Source: Streptomyces sp. NBC_01754 (GTDB lineage: Bacteria > Actinomycetota > Actinomycetes > Streptomycetales > Streptomycetaceae). From it: a DNA stretch of 64,000 bases. Each line of letters opens with the position of its first letter. Position 1 is the stretch's first letter. The DNA lies in the NCBI RefSeq assembly GCF_035918015.1, contig NZ_CP109132.1, positions 1,674,001 through 1,738,000 on the forward strand. Direction: 5' to 3'. Below are positions 16,772 to 26,068 of this stretch, piece by piece. A program made the translations under genes and the position numbers. Under the pieces are notes generated by a model. The model was not told the origin of the DNA. It did not search any database and saw nothing but the letters and a program-made list of their open reading frames with translations.

Positions 16772-17431
16772 TCATGGCTCGCGCGTCGGGTCCTCGCCGC
16801 GGTCCAGTGACTTCCACAGGTCCTCGGGGCGGTCGGGGTCCGGGGCGGTGCGGGGGGCCTTGCGGGGGCGCGGGGTTCCGTCGCGTTCGTACCGGCCCGA
16901 CATGGCGGGCCAGCGGCGGCCGTAGCGCAGGGCGAGCAGGCCTGCGAGCAGGATCAGCAGTCCGCCGGCGGCCGTGAGGTAGGGCCAGACGGTGTGGCTG
17001 AGGGCCTCGACGGTGGCCGCGGTGTTCCCGGTGGTCTGCGCGGCCCGCTCGTCGAGGGCGGCGCTGTCCGAGGCGCCGGCGTAGGCGCTCAGTCCGGCGC
17101 CGAGGCCGCTGACGGCCAGGAGCCCGGCGACGACGAGCCGTCCGGGGCCCCGGACGGCGAAGACCGCCACGAGGGCCGCGAGACCGACCACGGCGAGGGC
17201 GGCGGGCAGGCCCGTGACGTCCCGGCCGTCCGCGCTGAGCGGGAGGGTGCCGCCACCGACGGCCGTCCGCCCCTCGGCCCAGGTCCGGCCGGAGGCGAGG
17301 AGGACGACGGTGGCGCCGGCCGCTCCGAGCAGCAGGCCCGCGGCCAGACTGCGGCGGCTTCCGGGGCTGTCGGGGGCCGGGGCGGTCCGGGCACGGGGCT
17401 GGGGTACGGGGGCGGCACTCACGTACTCCAC
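16772..17431 (-). CDS. Trp-region conserved membrane protein (TIGR02234-like)
   Basis: A 219-residue protein with four hydrophobic segments. A gap between segments 1 and 2 contains TWAEG, and SHTVWPYLTA precedes segment 4. It ends in a charged cytoplasmic tail. Its place directly after trpE, with the GTG start overlapping the trpE stop by one base (TAGTG), matches the actinobacterial Trp-operon-associated membrane protein family. The function is unknown; a role in aromatic amino acid or precursor transport is only a guess from context. Confidence 0.82.
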   Translation of the reverse strand: MEYVSAAPVPQPRARTAPAPDSPGSRRSLAAGLLLGAAGATVVLLASGRTWAEGRTAVGGGTLPLSADGRDVTGLPAALAVVGLAALVAVFAVRGPGRLVVAGLLAVSGLGAGLSAYAGASDSAALDERAAQTTGNTAATVEALSHTVWPYLTAAGGLLILLAGLLALRYGRRWPAMSGRYERDGTPRPRKAPRTAPDPDRPEDLWKSLDRGEDPTREP

Positions 17432-18939
17432 TATCCCTCACCGCCTCCGCCGGAGCGGAGGCGGTTCGCCGTGTGCACCGCGCGCAGCACCGCGGCGGCC
17501 TTGTTGCGGCACTCGGTGTCCTCGGCCACGGGGTCGGAGTCGGCGACGACACCGGCCCCCGCCTGGACGTAGGCGGTGCCGTCACGGAGCAGGGCCGTCC
17601 GGATGGCGATGGCGGTGTCGGAGTCCCCGGCGAAGTCGAGATAGCCGACGCAGCCGCCGTAGAGCCCGCGGCGGGTGGGTTCGAGCTCCTCGATGATCTG
17701 GAGGGCCCGTGGCTTGGGCGCGCCGGAGAGGGTGCCCGCGGGGAAGCACGCGGTGAGCACGTCGAAGGCGCTGCGGCCCTCGGCGACGCGCCCGGTGACG
17801 GTGGAGACGATGTGCATCACGTGCGAGTAGCGCTCGACCGACATGAAGTCGACGACCTCGACGCTGCCGGGGGCGCAGACGCGGCCCAGGTCGTTGCGGC
17901 CGAGGTCCACGAGCATCAGGTGCTCGGCGCGCTCCTTGGGGTCGGCGAGCAGTTCCTCGGCGAGCGCCTGGTCCTCCTGCGGGGTGGCGCCGCGGTGCCG
18001 GGTCCCGGCGATCGGGTGGACCATCGCCCGGCCGTCCTCGACCTTGACCAGCGCCTCGGGGCTGGAGCCGACGACGTCGAACCCGTCGAGGCGCAGGAGG
18101 TACATGTACGGCGACGGGTTGGTGGCGCGCAGGACCCGGTAGACGTCCAGCGCGCTCGCGGTGCACGGGGTCTCGAAGCGCTGCGAGGGGACGACCTGGA
18201 AGGCCTCGCCGGCCCGGATGCGCTCCTTGACGTCGTCGACGGCGTCCCGGTAGTCCTGTCCGCCCCACCGGGCGGTGTACGGCGGGAGCGCGGAGGGCGG
18301 GAGCACGGCGGGGGCGTTCTCCACCGGCCGGGACAGGTCGCGCTCCATGGCGTCGAGCCGGGCGACGGCGTCCGCGTACGCCTCGTCGACGCCGGTGTCC
18401 GTGGCGTTGTGGTTGATCGCGTTGGCGATCAGGAGGACCGTGCCGTCGCCGTGGTCCAGCACGGCGAGGTCCGAGGTGAGCATCATGGTCAGCTCGGGCA
18501 GCTCCAGGTCGTCGCCGCCGTGTTCGGTGATCTTCTCCAGCCGGCGTACGACGTCGTAGCCGAGGTAGCCGACCATGCCCCCGGTGAAGGGCGGCAGCCC
18601 CGCGTCGCCGACGAGGTCGCGGGGGGTGTGGAACGCCTCCACGGTGACGCGCAGGGCGTGCAGCGGGTCCCCGTCGAGGGGGACGCCGACGGGCGGGATG
18701 CCGATCCAGTGGGCCTCGCCGTCGCGGACGGTGAGGGTGGCGGCGCTGCGTACCCCGATGAAGGAGTAACGGGACCAGGTGCGGCCGTTCTCCGCGGATT
18801 CGAGGAGGAACGTGCCGGTCCGCTCGGCCGCGAGTTTGCGGTAGAGCCCCACCGGGGTGTCACCGTCCGCGAGGAGCCGGCGGCTGACGGGGATGACACG
18901 CCGGTCGACGGCGAGTGTGCGGAAGGTCTCGAGATCCAT
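17431..18939 (-). CDS. trpE: Anthranilate synthase component I
   Basis: Converts chorismate to anthranilate, the committed step to tryptophan, with ammonia from a TrpG-type subunit not found in this window. At 502 residues it is the usual size for a stand-alone TrpE. FLLES at 44-48 is the tryptophan feedback site; Ser48 corresponds to the serine whose change gives feedback resistance in other bacteria. The chorismate-binding domain includes [28 protein letters not shown] and [10 protein letters not shown]. The ATG at 18939 is 11 bases after hisI, so the two are probably co-transcribed. Confidence 0.97.
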   Translation of the reverse strand: MDLETFRTLAVDRRVIPVSRRLLADGDTPVGLYRKLAAERTGTFLLESAENGRTWSRYSFIGVRSAATLTVRDGEAHWIGIPPVGVPLDGDPLHALRVTVEAFHTPRDLVGDAGLPPFTGGMVGYLGYDVVRRLEKITEHGGDDLELPELTMMLTSDLAVLDHGDGTVLLIANAINHNATDTGVDEAYADAVARLDAMERDLSRPVENAPAVLPPSALPPYTARWGGQDYRDAVDDVKERIRAGEAFQVVPSQRFETPCTASALDVYRVLRATNPSPYMYLLRLDGFDVVGSSPEALVKVEDGRAMVHPIAGTRHRGATPQEDQALAEELLADPKERAEHLMLVDLGRNDLGRVCAPGSVEVVDFMSVERYSHVMHIVSTVTGRVAEGRSAFDVLTACFPAGTLSGAPKPRALQIIEELEPTRRGLYGGCVGYLDFAGDSDTAIAIRTALLRDGTAYVQAGAGVVADSDPVAEDTECRNKAAAVLRAVHTANRLRSGGGGEG

Positions 18940-18950
18940 GGCGGCTGACC

Positions 18951-19331
18951 TTACCGGGGTGTGGTGAGGGGCAGGACGTCCTCGTCGAAGCAGGTGCGGT
19001 CGCCGGTGTGACAGGCGGCACCCGTCTGGTCGACCTTCACCAGGACGGTGTCGGCGTCGCAGTCCAGGGCGACGGACTTCACCCGCTGGACGTGGCCGGA
19101 GGTGTCGCCCTTGACCCAGTACTCCTGACGGCTGCGCGACCAGTAGGTGCAGCGGCCCGTGGTCAGGGTGCGGTGCAGCGCCTCGTCGTCCATCCAGCCG
19201 AGCATGAGCACCTCACCGGTGTCGTACTGCTGTGCGATGGCCGGGACCAGTCCGTCGGGGCCGCGCCTGAGGCGGGCGGCGACGGCCGGATCGAGGCTGC
19301 TGGCGGGCGTGGGGCCGGGCGTGCTGGTCAT
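18951..19331 (-). CDS. hisI: Phosphoribosyl-AMP cyclohydrolase
   Basis: Third step of histidine synthesis: opens the purine ring of PR-AMP. At 126 residues it is the single-domain form without the HisE pyrophosphohydrolase. [21 protein letters not shown], and the metal-ligand region LDCDADTVL with Cys at CHTGDRTCF are as in the family. It is separated from the main his operon by the TIGR03085 gene and lies just upstream of trpE, coupling a His gene to a Trp gene. The ATG at 19331 may be leaderless: CACAAT ends seven bases before it on the minus strand. Confidence 0.95.
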   Translation of the reverse strand: MTSTPGPTPASSLDPAVAARLRRGPDGLVPAIAQQYDTGEVLMLGWMDDEALHRTLTTGRCTYWSRSRQEYWVKGDTSGHVQRVKSVALDCDADTVLVKVDQTGAACHTGDRTCFDEDVLPLTTPR

Positions 19332-19337
19332 ACGCCC

Positions 19338-19343
19338 ATTGTG
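19338..19343 (-). promoter_or_regulatory. Candidate -10 box for leaderless hisI transcript
   Basis: On the minus strand CACAAT lies seven bases before the hisI ATG, a spacing at which transcription would start at or next to the start codon. No good -35 was found and there is no ribosome binding site. Confidence 0.35.
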
Positions 19344-19402
19344 CCGCGCCCCGGTGGAGCCTTCGGGCGCGCGTCCACTGGGCGGACGGTGCGCACCGGC
19401 CG

Positions 19403-19408
19403 TACGCT
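19403..19408 (+). promoter_or_regulatory. Candidate -10 box for leaderless transcript of the TIGR03085 gene
   Basis: TACGCT ends seven bases before the ATG at 19416, and no ribosome binding site is present, so the mRNA may start at the start codon. The -35 is not evident. Confidence 0.4.
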
Positions 19409-19415
19409 GGCGGGC

Positions 19416-20048
19416 ATGTCGACCCATGCGAAGCGTGAACGTCTTCTGCTCGCCGACTTGTTGGAGGCGGCGGGCCCGGAGGCCCTTACTCTGTGCAACG
19501 GCTGGAAGACCCGGGACCTGGCCGCCCACGTCGTGGTGCGCGAGCGCCGGGCGGACGCGGCGGGCGGGATCCTGCTGGGCGCCCTGAAGAACCGGCTGGA
19601 GCGGGTGCAGGCCGAGTTCGCCGAGAAGCCCTACGAGGAACTGATCCAGCTCATCCGTACCGGGCCGCCCCGGATGTCGCCGTTCGGCCTGAAGCAGGTC
19701 GACGAGGCGGCCAACACCGTGGAGTTCTACATCCACGCGGAGGACGTGCGGCGGGCCCAGCCCGAGTGGTCGCGGCGCGAGCTGGACCCGGTCTTCGCCG
19801 ACGTGCTGTGGTCGCGCACCGAGAGGACGGCGCGGGTGATGGGACGCCGGGCCCCGGTGGGTCTGGTGCTGCGCCGCCCGGACGGCCAGACGGTGGTGGC
19901 CCACAAGGGCACCCCGGTGGTGACGGTCACCGGCGAGCCGGGGGAACTGCTGCTGTTCGCGGCCGGGCGTCAGGACGCGGCCCGGGTGGAGCTGGACGGC
20001 GACAAGGACGCGCTGGCCAGGCTGCACACGGCGGAGCTCGGGCTGTAG
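19416..20048 (+). CDS. TIGR03085 family protein (DinB/maleylpyruvate-isomerase-like)
   Basis: A 210-residue protein starting with a helix and [19 protein letters not shown], the pattern of actinobacterial DinB/MDMPI-like metal-binding proteins; His in AAHVVVRE is a likely metal ligand, with HAEDVRRA later as another. Family members may be thiol-dependent transferases, including mycothiol-dependent ones, but this one's substrate is unknown. It is alone on the plus strand, divergent from hisI and convergent with hisF, so its link to the histidine pathway is only positional. Confidence 0.8.
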   Translation: MSTHAKRERLLLADLLEAAGPEALTLCNGWKTRDLAAHVVVRERRADAAGGILLGALKNRLERVQAEFAEKPYEELIQLIRTGPPRMSPFGLKQVDEAANTVEFYIHAEDVRRAQPEWSRRELDPVFADVLWSRTERTARVMGRRAPVGLVLRRPDGQTVVAHKGTPVVTVTGEPGELLLFAAGRQDAARVELDGDKDALARLHTAELGL

Positions 20049-20061
20049 CCCCGGTCCGGGC

Positions 20062-20111
20062 GGGGGCCGGGGGCGGAACCCGGGTCACGGGAGGGTACGC
20101 CCCCGGCCCCC
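20062..20111. terminator. Hairpin between convergent TIGR03085 gene and hisF
   Basis: GGGGGCCGGGGGC at 20062-20074 is perfectly complementary to 20099-20111, with a 24-base loop. It lies 14 bases after the plus-strand stop and 66 bases after the hisF stop, so it could end both transcripts. Confidence 0.7.
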
Positions 20112-20176
20112 GGTGCGTCCCGGGTCAGGGCATCGGCGAGATCGCCGGTCTCCGCGACCGGCCGCCCGCCGGTCCG

Positions 20177-20932
20177 TCAGCGCACCGGGTGTCCGGCCTC
20201 CCTCAGCGCGCCCTTCACCTCGGAGATCCGCAGGTCACCGAAGTGGAAGACGGACGCGGCCAGGACCGCGTCGGCGCCCGCGTCGACGGCGGGCGCGAAG
20301 TCCTGGAGGCGGCCCGCGCCACCGGAGGCGATGACGGGGACGGTGACGTGCGCCCGTACCGCCCCGATCATCTCGGTGTCGTAGCCGTCCTTGGTGCCGT
20401 CGGCGTCCATGGAGTTGAGCAGGATCTCCCCGGCCCCGAGCTCGGCGGCCCGGTGCGCCCATTCCACGACGTCGATGCCGGTGCCCCGGCGTCCGCCGTG
20501 CGTGGTCACCTCGAAGGTGCCCCCGGGGGTGCGGCGGGCGTCGACGGAGAGCACCAGCACCTGACGTCCGAAGCGTTCGGCGATCTCCCGGATCAGCTCG
20601 GGGCGGGCGATGGCCGCGGTGTTGACGCCGACCTTGTCGGCCCCGGCCCGCAGCAGCTTGTCCACGTCGTCCGGGGTGCGGACGCCGCCGCCCACGGTGA
20701 GCGGGATGAACACCTGCTCGGCGGTGCGCCGCACCACGTCGTAGGTGGTCTCGCGGTCGCCGCTGGACGCGGTGATGTCCAGGAAGGTCAGCTCGTCGGC
20801 GCCCTCGGCGTCGTACAGCCTGGCCATCTCGACGGGGTCGCCCGCGTCGCGCAGGTTCTGGAAGTTGACGCCCTTGACCACCCGGCCGCCGTCCACGTCC
20901 AGGCACGGGATGACCCGTACGGCGAGACTCAT
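20177..20932 (-). CDS. hisF: Imidazole glycerol phosphate synthase, cyclase subunit
   Basis: Pairs with HisH to make imidazole-glycerol phosphate and AICAR from PRFAR. The 251-residue TIM barrel starts with [16 protein letters not shown]; Asp12 is the expected acid/base. SVDARR in mid-protein carries the second catalytic aspartate. VGGGVRT and ASGGAG bind phosphate. The ATG overlaps the RidA-like stop (ATGA). Confidence 0.97.
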   Translation of the reverse strand: MSLAVRVIPCLDVDGGRVVKGVNFQNLRDAGDPVEMARLYDAEGADELTFLDITASSGDRETTYDVVRRTAEQVFIPLTVGGGVRTPDDVDKLLRAGADKVGVNTAAIARPELIREIAERFGRQVLVLSVDARRTPGGTFEVTTHGGRRGTGIDVVEWAHRAAELGAGEILLNSMDADGTKDGYDTEMIGAVRAHVTVPVIASGGAGRLQDFAPAVDAGADAVLAASVFHFGDLRISEVKGALREAGHPVR

Positions 20933-21327
20933 CGGGTACCTCCCCGGTAGGCCTCGACCTCGACCTCGACGACCAGGCTCGGATCGACGAACCCGGAGAC
21001 GATGACCATGGAGGCGGCGGGGCGGACGTCGTCGAACAGCTCCTTGTGGGCCCGGCCCACCTCGTCCACGTCCCGGCCGTGGGTGAGGTACATCCGGGTA
21101 CGGACGACGTCCTCACGGCCCAGGCCCGCCTGGGCCAGCGCCTCGAAGGCGGCCTCGAAGGCGGTGACGGTCTGGTCGTACGGGCCGTCGGCGGCGATCG
21201 GGCCGTCGGCCACCGCGGTGCACCCGGAGACCAGGACGAGCCCGCCCGGCAGCTCCACCGCGCGGGAGCAGCCGAGCCTCTCCTCCCACGGGGCGCCGGA
21301 GGAGATGCGGCGTACGGAGTCCGTCAT
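20929..21327 (-). CDS. RidA (YjgF/YER057c) family protein
   Basis: A 132-residue protein with the trimeric RidA fold pattern: a beta-rich N-terminus ([11 protein letters not shown]), a central helix ([16 protein letters not shown]) and VVRTRMYL, and a C-terminal [14 protein letters not shown] strand. RidA proteins deaminate reactive enamine/imine intermediates from PLP enzymes. Its insertion between priA and hisF, with ATGA overlaps on both sides, implies co-translation with histidine synthesis. The substrate here is unknown; the 20 or so N-terminal residues differ from canonical RidA, so it may belong to another Rid subgroup. Confidence 0.85.
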   Translation of the reverse strand: MTDSVRRISSGAPWEERLGCSRAVELPGGLVLVSGCTAVADGPIAADGPYDQTVTAFEAAFEALAQAGLGREDVVRTRMYLTHGRDVDEVGRAHKELFDDVRPAASMVIVSGFVDPSLVVEVEVEAYRGGTR

Positions 21328-22049
21328 CCGGAGACCGCCTCGAGGGCCTCTTCCAGGGTGAACGCCTTGGCGTAGAGCGCCTTGCCGACGATCGCGCCCT
21401 CGACGCCCTCGGGTACGAGCGAGGAGATGGCCCGCAGGTCGTCGAGCGAGGAGACGCCGCCGGAGGCGACGACCGGCCTGTCGGTGACGGCGCAGACGTT
21501 CTTCAGGAGTTCCAGGTTGGGCCCCTGGAGCGTGCCGTCCTTGGCGATGTCGGTGACGACGTAGCGGGCGCAGCCCTCGGAGTCGAGGCGGGCGAGCGTC
21601 TCGTAGAGGTCGCCGCCGTCGCGGGTCCAGCCCCGGCCGCGCAGGGTGGTGCCGCGGACGTCGAGGCCGACGGCGATCTGGTCGCCGTGCTCGGCGATGA
21701 CCTTGGCGACCCACTCGGGGGTCTCCAGGGCGGCGGTGCCGAGGTTGACGCGGCGGCAGCCGGTGGCGAGGGCCGCGGCGAGCGAGGCGTCGTCGCGGAT
21801 GCCGCCGGAGAGCTCGACCTTGATGTCCATGGCGCCGGCCACCTCGGCGATCAGCGCACGGTTGTCGCCGGTGCCGAAGGCGGCGTCCAGGTCGACCAGG
21901 TGCAGCCACTCGGCGCCGGCGCTCTGCCAGGCGAGGGCGGCGTCCAGCGGGGAGCCGTAGGAGGTCTCGGAGCCCGACTCGCCGTGTACGAGGCGGACGG
22001 CCTGGCCGTCGCGGACGTCGACGGCGGGGAGCAGTTCAAGCTTCGGCAT
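21324..22049 (-). CDS. priA: Bifunctional phosphoribosyl isomerase PriA (HisA/TrpF)
   Basis: A 241-residue TIM barrel that performs the HisA isomerisation of ProFAR and, in Streptomyces and mycobacteria, the TrpF isomerisation of PRA. Asp11, Asp130 and Asp171 are in place, the residues known to matter in the S. coelicolor enzyme. [14 protein letters not shown] and KVELSGGIR are also family-typical. No trpF occurs in the window even though five trp genes do, supporting dual use. The ATG overlaps the hisH stop by one base (TAATG). Confidence 0.95.
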   Translation of the reverse strand: MPKLELLPAVDVRDGQAVRLVHGESGSETSYGSPLDAALAWQSAGAEWLHLVDLDAAFGTGDNRALIAEVAGAMDIKVELSGGIRDDASLAAALATGCRRVNLGTAALETPEWVAKVIAEHGDQIAVGLDVRGTTLRGRGWTRDGGDLYETLARLDSEGCARYVVTDIAKDGTLQGPNLELLKNVCAVTDRPVVASGGVSSLDDLRAISSLVPEGVEGAIVGKALYAKAFTLEEALEAVSG

Positions 22050-22693
22050 TACAGCGTCTCGATCCAGTTGGTCAGCAGCTGGGCGCCGGCGTCGCCGGAC
22101 TTCTCGGGGTGGAACTGGGTGGCCCACAGCGCGCCGTTCTCCACGGCGGCCACGAACCGCTCGCCGTGCGTGGCCCAGGTGACCTTGGGGGCACGGATCT
22201 TGGCGTTGGTGACTTCGAGGGACCAGTCGTGCGCCGCGTAGGAGTGCACGAAGTAGTACCGGGCGCCGGCGTCGAGGCCGGCGAAGAGCTGGGAGCCCTC
22301 GGGGGCCTCGACGGTGTTCCAGCCCATGTGCGGGACGACGTCGGCCCTGAGGGGCCCGACGGTGCCGGGCCACTCGTCGAGGCCCTCCGTCTCGACACCG
22401 TGCTCGATACCGCGCTCGAAGAGGACCTGCATACCGACGCAGATGCCCATGACGGGACGGCCGCCGGCCAGTCTGCGGCCGACGACCCATTCGCCGCGGG
22501 CCTTTTTGAGCCCCTCCATGCAGGCGGCGAAGGCGCCGACGCCGGGGACGAGCAGTCCGTCGGCGTTCATCGCGGTGTCGAAGTCGCGGGTGATCTCGAC
22601 GTCCGCGCCGACACGGGCCAGGGCCCGCTCGGCGGAACGCACGTTGCCGAAGCCGTAGTCGAAGACGACGACGGTCTTCTTCCTGTCGCTCAC
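22049..22693 (-). CDS. hisH: Imidazole glycerol phosphate synthase, glutaminase subunit
   Basis: Class-I glutamine amidotransferase supplying ammonia to HisF. It has 214 residues from the GTG at 22693. Catalytic Cys85 sits in MGICVGMQ; the His-Glu pair is in TQFHPEKSG (His195 and Glu197). DYGFGNVRS at the start is characteristic. The open frame extends to 22750 but the extension is not conserved-looking. It is 11 bases downstream of the small membrane gene. Confidence 0.96.
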   Translation of the reverse strand: MSDRKKTVVVFDYGFGNVRSAERALARVGADVEITRDFDTAMNADGLLVPGVGAFAACMEGLKKARGEWVVGRRLAGGRPVMGICVGMQVLFERGIEHGVETEGLDEWPGTVGPLRADVVPHMGWNTVEAPEGSQLFAGLDAGARYYFVHSYAAHDWSLEVTNAKIRAPKVTWATHGERFVAAVENGALWATQFHPEKSGDAGAQLLTNWIETL

Positions 22694-22704
22694 AGTCTCG
22701 AACC

Positions 22705-22872
22705 TCAGTCCCAGATTCCCTGGATCCGCATGACGCCCGCCACCAGGCACATCACGGAGCCGATTCCGAGGAGCACGACGACGCCTTTCGGCAGGCCCTG
22801 CTTCCAGAAGGAGTAGACGCCGCCGGCCAGGAAGAGGCCGACGACGATCAGCACGGTGTTCAGGCCGGTCAC
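22705..22872 (-). CDS. 55-residue membrane protein inside the his operon
   Basis: The GTG at 22872 overlaps the hisB stop (GTGA), and the ORF ends 11 bases before hisH. The product has two hydrophobic segments (about 5-20 and 29-47) joined by a short basic loop, KQGLPKG. Such a short gene could be overlooked, but the precise overlap and the operon position argue that it is expressed. No function is known to me. Confidence 0.75.
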   Translation of the reverse strand: MTGLNTVLIVVGLFLAGGVYSFWKQGLPKGVVVLLGIGSVMCLVAGVMRIQGIWD

Positions 22873-23462
22873 AGGGCGCCCTTCGTGGACGGGATGATGC
22901 CGGCCGCGCGCGGGTCGTGCTCGCTGGCGTACCGCAGGGCGCGGGCCAGGGCCTTGAACTGGCACTCCACGATGTGGTGGGCGTTGCGCCCGTACGGCAC
23001 GTGGACGTGCAGGGCGATCTGCGCCTGCGCGACGAACGACTCCAGGATGTGCCGGGTCATCGTCGTGTCGTACTCGCCGATCATCGGCGCCATCTTCTCC
23101 GGCTCGGTGTGCACCAGGTAGGGGCGGCCGGAGAGGTCGACGGTGACCTGGGCGAGCGACTCGTCCAGGGGGACCGTGCAGTTACCGAAGCGGTAGATGC
23201 CGACCTTGTCGCCGAGCGCCTGCCGGAAGGCGCCCCCGAGGGCGAGGGCGGTGTCCTCGATCGTGTGGTGCGAGTCGATGTGCAGGTCGCCCTCGGTCTT
23301 GACCGTGAGGTCGAACAGCCCGTGCCGGCCGAGCTGGTCGAGCATGTGGTCGTAGAAACCGACGCCGGTCGCGACGTCGACCTTCCCGGTGCCGTCGAGG
23401 TCGATCTCGACGAGTACGGAGGTCTCCTTGGTGGTCCGTTCCACCCTGCCTACGCGGCTCAT
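22869..23462 (-). CDS. hisB: Imidazoleglycerol-phosphate dehydratase
   Basis: A 197-residue single-function dehydratase, without the phosphatase domain of enterobacterial HisB. The two internal repeats carry the Mn2+-binding histidines: FYDHML and [10 protein letters not shown] in the first half, and MTRHILESF and [12 protein letters not shown] in the second. The start ATG overlaps the hisC stop (ATGA). Confidence 0.97.
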   Translation of the reverse strand: MSRVGRVERTTKETSVLVEIDLDGTGKVDVATGVGFYDHMLDQLGRHGLFDLTVKTEGDLHIDSHHTIEDTALALGGAFRQALGDKVGIYRFGNCTVPLDESLAQVTVDLSGRPYLVHTEPEKMAPMIGEYDTTMTRHILESFVAQAQIALHVHVPYGRNAHHIVECQFKALARALRYASEHDPRAAGIIPSTKGAL

Positions 23463-24571
23463 GCGTCGTGCTCCTTCTTCAGTTCGCGCACCGCATCGAG
23501 GAACGCGTCGTTCTCTTCCGGGGTTCCCGCGGTCACCCGCAGCCATCCCGGTACGCCGTTGTCCCGGACCAGGACGCCCCGGTCGAGGATGTGCTGCCAG
23601 GCGGTGTGGCTGTCGGCGAAGCGGCCGAACTGGACGAAGTTGGCGTCCGAGTCGGTGACGTCGAAGCCGCGTGCCCGCAGTCCGTCCACCAGCCGGTCGC
23701 GCTCGCTCTTGAGCCGGTCGACGTACCCGAGCAGCGTATCGGTGTGCTCCAGGGCGGCGAGCGCGGTGGCCTGGGTGATCGAGGAGAGGTGGTAGGGCAG
23801 CCGGACCAGCTGGACCGCGTCGACCACGGCCGGGTCGGCGGCGAAGTAGCCGAGGCGCAGCCCGGCGGCGCCGAACGCCTTCGACATGGTGCGCGAGAGC
23901 ACCAGGTGGCGGCGGCCGTCGATCAGCGGGAGCAGTGAGGGACGGTGGCTGAACTCGCCGTACGCCTCGTCGACGACGACCATCGCGGGTCCGGCGGCCT
24001 GTGCGGCCTCGTACAGCTCCACGACGGTGTCCGCGTCGACGGCGGTGCCGGTGGGGTTGTTGGGCGAGGTGACGAAGACCACGTCGGGGCGGTGTTCGGC
24101 GACGGTCTTCCTCGCCGCGTCGACGTCGATGGTGAAGTCGCCGTGGCGCGGCCCGGAGATCCAGCCGGTGCCGGTGCCCCGGGCGATGAGGGCGTGCATC
24201 GAGTACGAGGGCTCGAAGCCGATCGCGGTGCGCCCGGGGCCGCCGAAGGTCTGGAGCAGCTGCTGGAGGACCTCGTTGGAGCCGTTGGCGGCCCAGACGT
24301 TCTCCGGACCGACCGGGTGTCCGGCGGTGCGGGTGAGGTAGCGGGCCAGCTCGGTGCGCAGCCGTACGGCGTCGCGGTCGGGGTAGCGGTTGAGGCCGCG
24401 GGCGGCCTCCCGGACGCGTTCGGCGATGCGGTCGACGAGCGCGTCGGGCAGCGGGTAGGGGTTCTCGTTGGTGTTGAGCCGGACCGCTACGTCGAGCTGG
24501 GGCGCCCCGTACGGGGACTGGCCGCGCAGTTCGTCGCGGACGGGGAGCTCGTCCCAGGGGTTGTGCGTCAC
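23459..24571 (-). CDS. hisC: Histidinol-phosphate aminotransferase
   Basis: PLP-dependent class-I/II aminotransferase, 370 residues, converting imidazole-acetol phosphate to histidinol phosphate. NTNENPYP near the N-terminus, [16 protein letters not shown] and the PLP lysine in [16 protein letters not shown] are all present. The start is the GTG of a GTGA overlap with hisD. The frame is open upstream into hisD but only this part matches HisC. Confidence 0.97.
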   Translation of the reverse strand: MTHNPWDELPVRDELRGQSPYGAPQLDVAVRLNTNENPYPLPDALVDRIAERVREAARGLNRYPDRDAVRLRTELARYLTRTAGHPVGPENVWAANGSNEVLQQLLQTFGGPGRTAIGFEPSYSMHALIARGTGTGWISGPRHGDFTIDVDAARKTVAEHRPDVVFVTSPNNPTGTAVDADTVVELYEAAQAAGPAMVVVDEAYGEFSHRPSLLPLIDGRRHLVLSRTMSKAFGAAGLRLGYFAADPAVVDAVQLVRLPYHLSSITQATALAALEHTDTLLGYVDRLKSERDRLVDGLRARGFDVTDSDANFVQFGRFADSHTAWQHILDRGVLVRDNGVPGWLRVTAGTPEENDAFLDAVRELKKEHDA

Positions 24572-25908
24572 TGCTGGGGCACCTTCCATCCGAACCGGGC
24601 CTTGATCGCGGCGCCGTGCGCGGGGAGGTCCTCCGCCTCGGCGAGGGTCACCACATGGTGGGCGACCTCCGCGAGCGCGTCCCGGCTGTAGTCGATGATG
24701 TGGATGCCGCGCAGGAAGGACTGCACGGACAGGCCCGAGGAGTGGCACGCGCAACCGCCGGTGGGCAGGACGTGGTTGGAGCCGGCGCAGTAGTCGCCGA
24801 GGGAGACGGGCGCGTAGGGGCCGACGAAGACCGCCCCGGCGTTGCGGACCCGGCCGGCGACGGCGGCGGCGTCGGCGGTCTGGATCTCCAGGTGCTCGGC
24901 GGCGTACGCGTCGACGACCTTCAGGCCGTCCTCGATGTCCGCGACCAGGACGATCGCGGACTGGCGGCCGGTCAGGGCGGGTTCGATCCGGTCGGTGACG
25001 TGCTTGGCCGCGGCGACCTGGGAGGCCAGCTCGGCCTCCGTGGCGGCGGCCAGCTCCTCGGAGTCGGTGACGAGTACGGCGGCGGCCATCGGGTCGTGCT
25101 CGGCCTGGCTGATGAGGTCGGCGGCGACGTGCACCGGGTCGGCGCCCGCGTCCGCGAGGATCGCGATCTCGGTGGGCCCGGCCTCGGCGTCGATGCCGAC
25201 GCGGCCCTTGAGCAGGCGCTTGGCGGCGGCGACGTAGATGTTTCCGGGGCCGGTGACCAGGTTGACGGGCAGGCAGTCCTCGGTGCCGTACGCGAACATC
25301 GCGACGGCCTGGGCGCCTCCGGCCGCGTACACCTCGTCGACGCCGAGCAGGGCGCAGGCGGCCAGGATCGTCGGGTGGGGCAGTCCGACGCCCCATCCGT
25401 TGTCGGAGAGGCCCTTCTGCGGCGGGGAGGCGACGGCGACGCCCTCGACGCCCGCCTCCTGGGCGGGGACGACGTTCATCACGACGGAGGACGGGTAGAC
25501 CGAGCGTCCGCCCGGGACGTAGAGCCCGACGCGTTCGACGGGCACCCACTTCTCGGTGACCGTGCCGCCGGGGACGACCTGGGTGGTGTGCGTGGTGCGG
25601 CGCTGCTCGCGGTGGACGAGGCGGGCACGGCGGATCGACTCCTCCAGCGCCGCGCGTACGGCGGGTTCGAGCTCCTCCAGGGCGGCGGTGATCGCGGCGG
25701 CCGGGACCCGCAGCGCGCCGGGGCGGACGCCGTCGAACTTCTCTCCCCACTCGATCACTGCCGCGGAGCCACGATGGCGCACGTCCTCGCAGATCGGCCG
25801 CACCGTCTCCAGGGCGGCCTCCACGTCGAACTCGGCACGGAGCAGCAGGTCGCGCAGGTCGCCGCCCTCGGGGAGGGCGGTGCCGCGCAGATCGATTCGA
25901 GGGATCAC
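24568..25908 (-). CDS. hisD: Histidinol dehydrogenase
   Basis: First gene of the his operon, 446 residues. It oxidises histidinol to histidine in two NAD-dependent steps. [13 protein letters not shown] in related enzymes appears here as [27 protein letters not shown] and NHVLPTGG, which contributes Zn ligands, are also in place. The GTG at 25908 has no clear ribosome binding site and an AT-rich GAGAATT nearby, so the message may be leaderless or have a very short leader. A palindrome at 25949-25965 lies upstream. Confidence 0.97.
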   Translation of the reverse strand: MIPRIDLRGTALPEGGDLRDLLLRAEFDVEAALETVRPICEDVRHRGSAAVIEWGEKFDGVRPGALRVPAAAITAALEELEPAVRAALEESIRRARLVHREQRRTTHTTQVVPGGTVTEKWVPVERVGLYVPGGRSVYPSSVVMNVVPAQEAGVEGVAVASPPQKGLSDNGWGVGLPHPTILAACALLGVDEVYAAGGAQAVAMFAYGTEDCLPVNLVTGPGNIYVAAAKRLLKGRVGIDAEAGPTEIAILADAGADPVHVAADLISQAEHDPMAAAVLVTDSEELAAATEAELASQVAAAKHVTDRIEPALTGRQSAIVLVADIEDGLKVVDAYAAEHLEIQTADAAAVAGRVRNAGAVFVGPYAPVSLGDYCAGSNHVLPTGGCACHSSGLSVQSFLRGIHIIDYSRDALAEVAHHVVTLAEAEDLPAHGAAIKARFGWKVPQQ

Positions 25909-25948
25909 GCCCCAATTCTCTCAGACCGCCCGTGACGTCCGGCCGCCC

Positions 25949-25965
25949 GTATCACTGGCTGATAC
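25949..25965. promoter_or_regulatory. Palindromic candidate operator upstream of hisD
   Basis: GTATCA-N5-TGATAC, a perfect 6-bp inverted repeat, centred about 49 bases before the hisD start and 112 bases before the divergent gene. Spacing and symmetry suit a dimeric repressor. The regulator is not identified. Confidence 0.5.
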
Positions 25966-26068
25966 ATCTCACCATCTCTCCCGCTGACCAACGGTGTTCA
26001 GTTCGTCACACAAAGGGAAGAACGCCTCTACGGGGCGCGGGAGGTTCCGCGCACGTGGAGGTGAGGCA

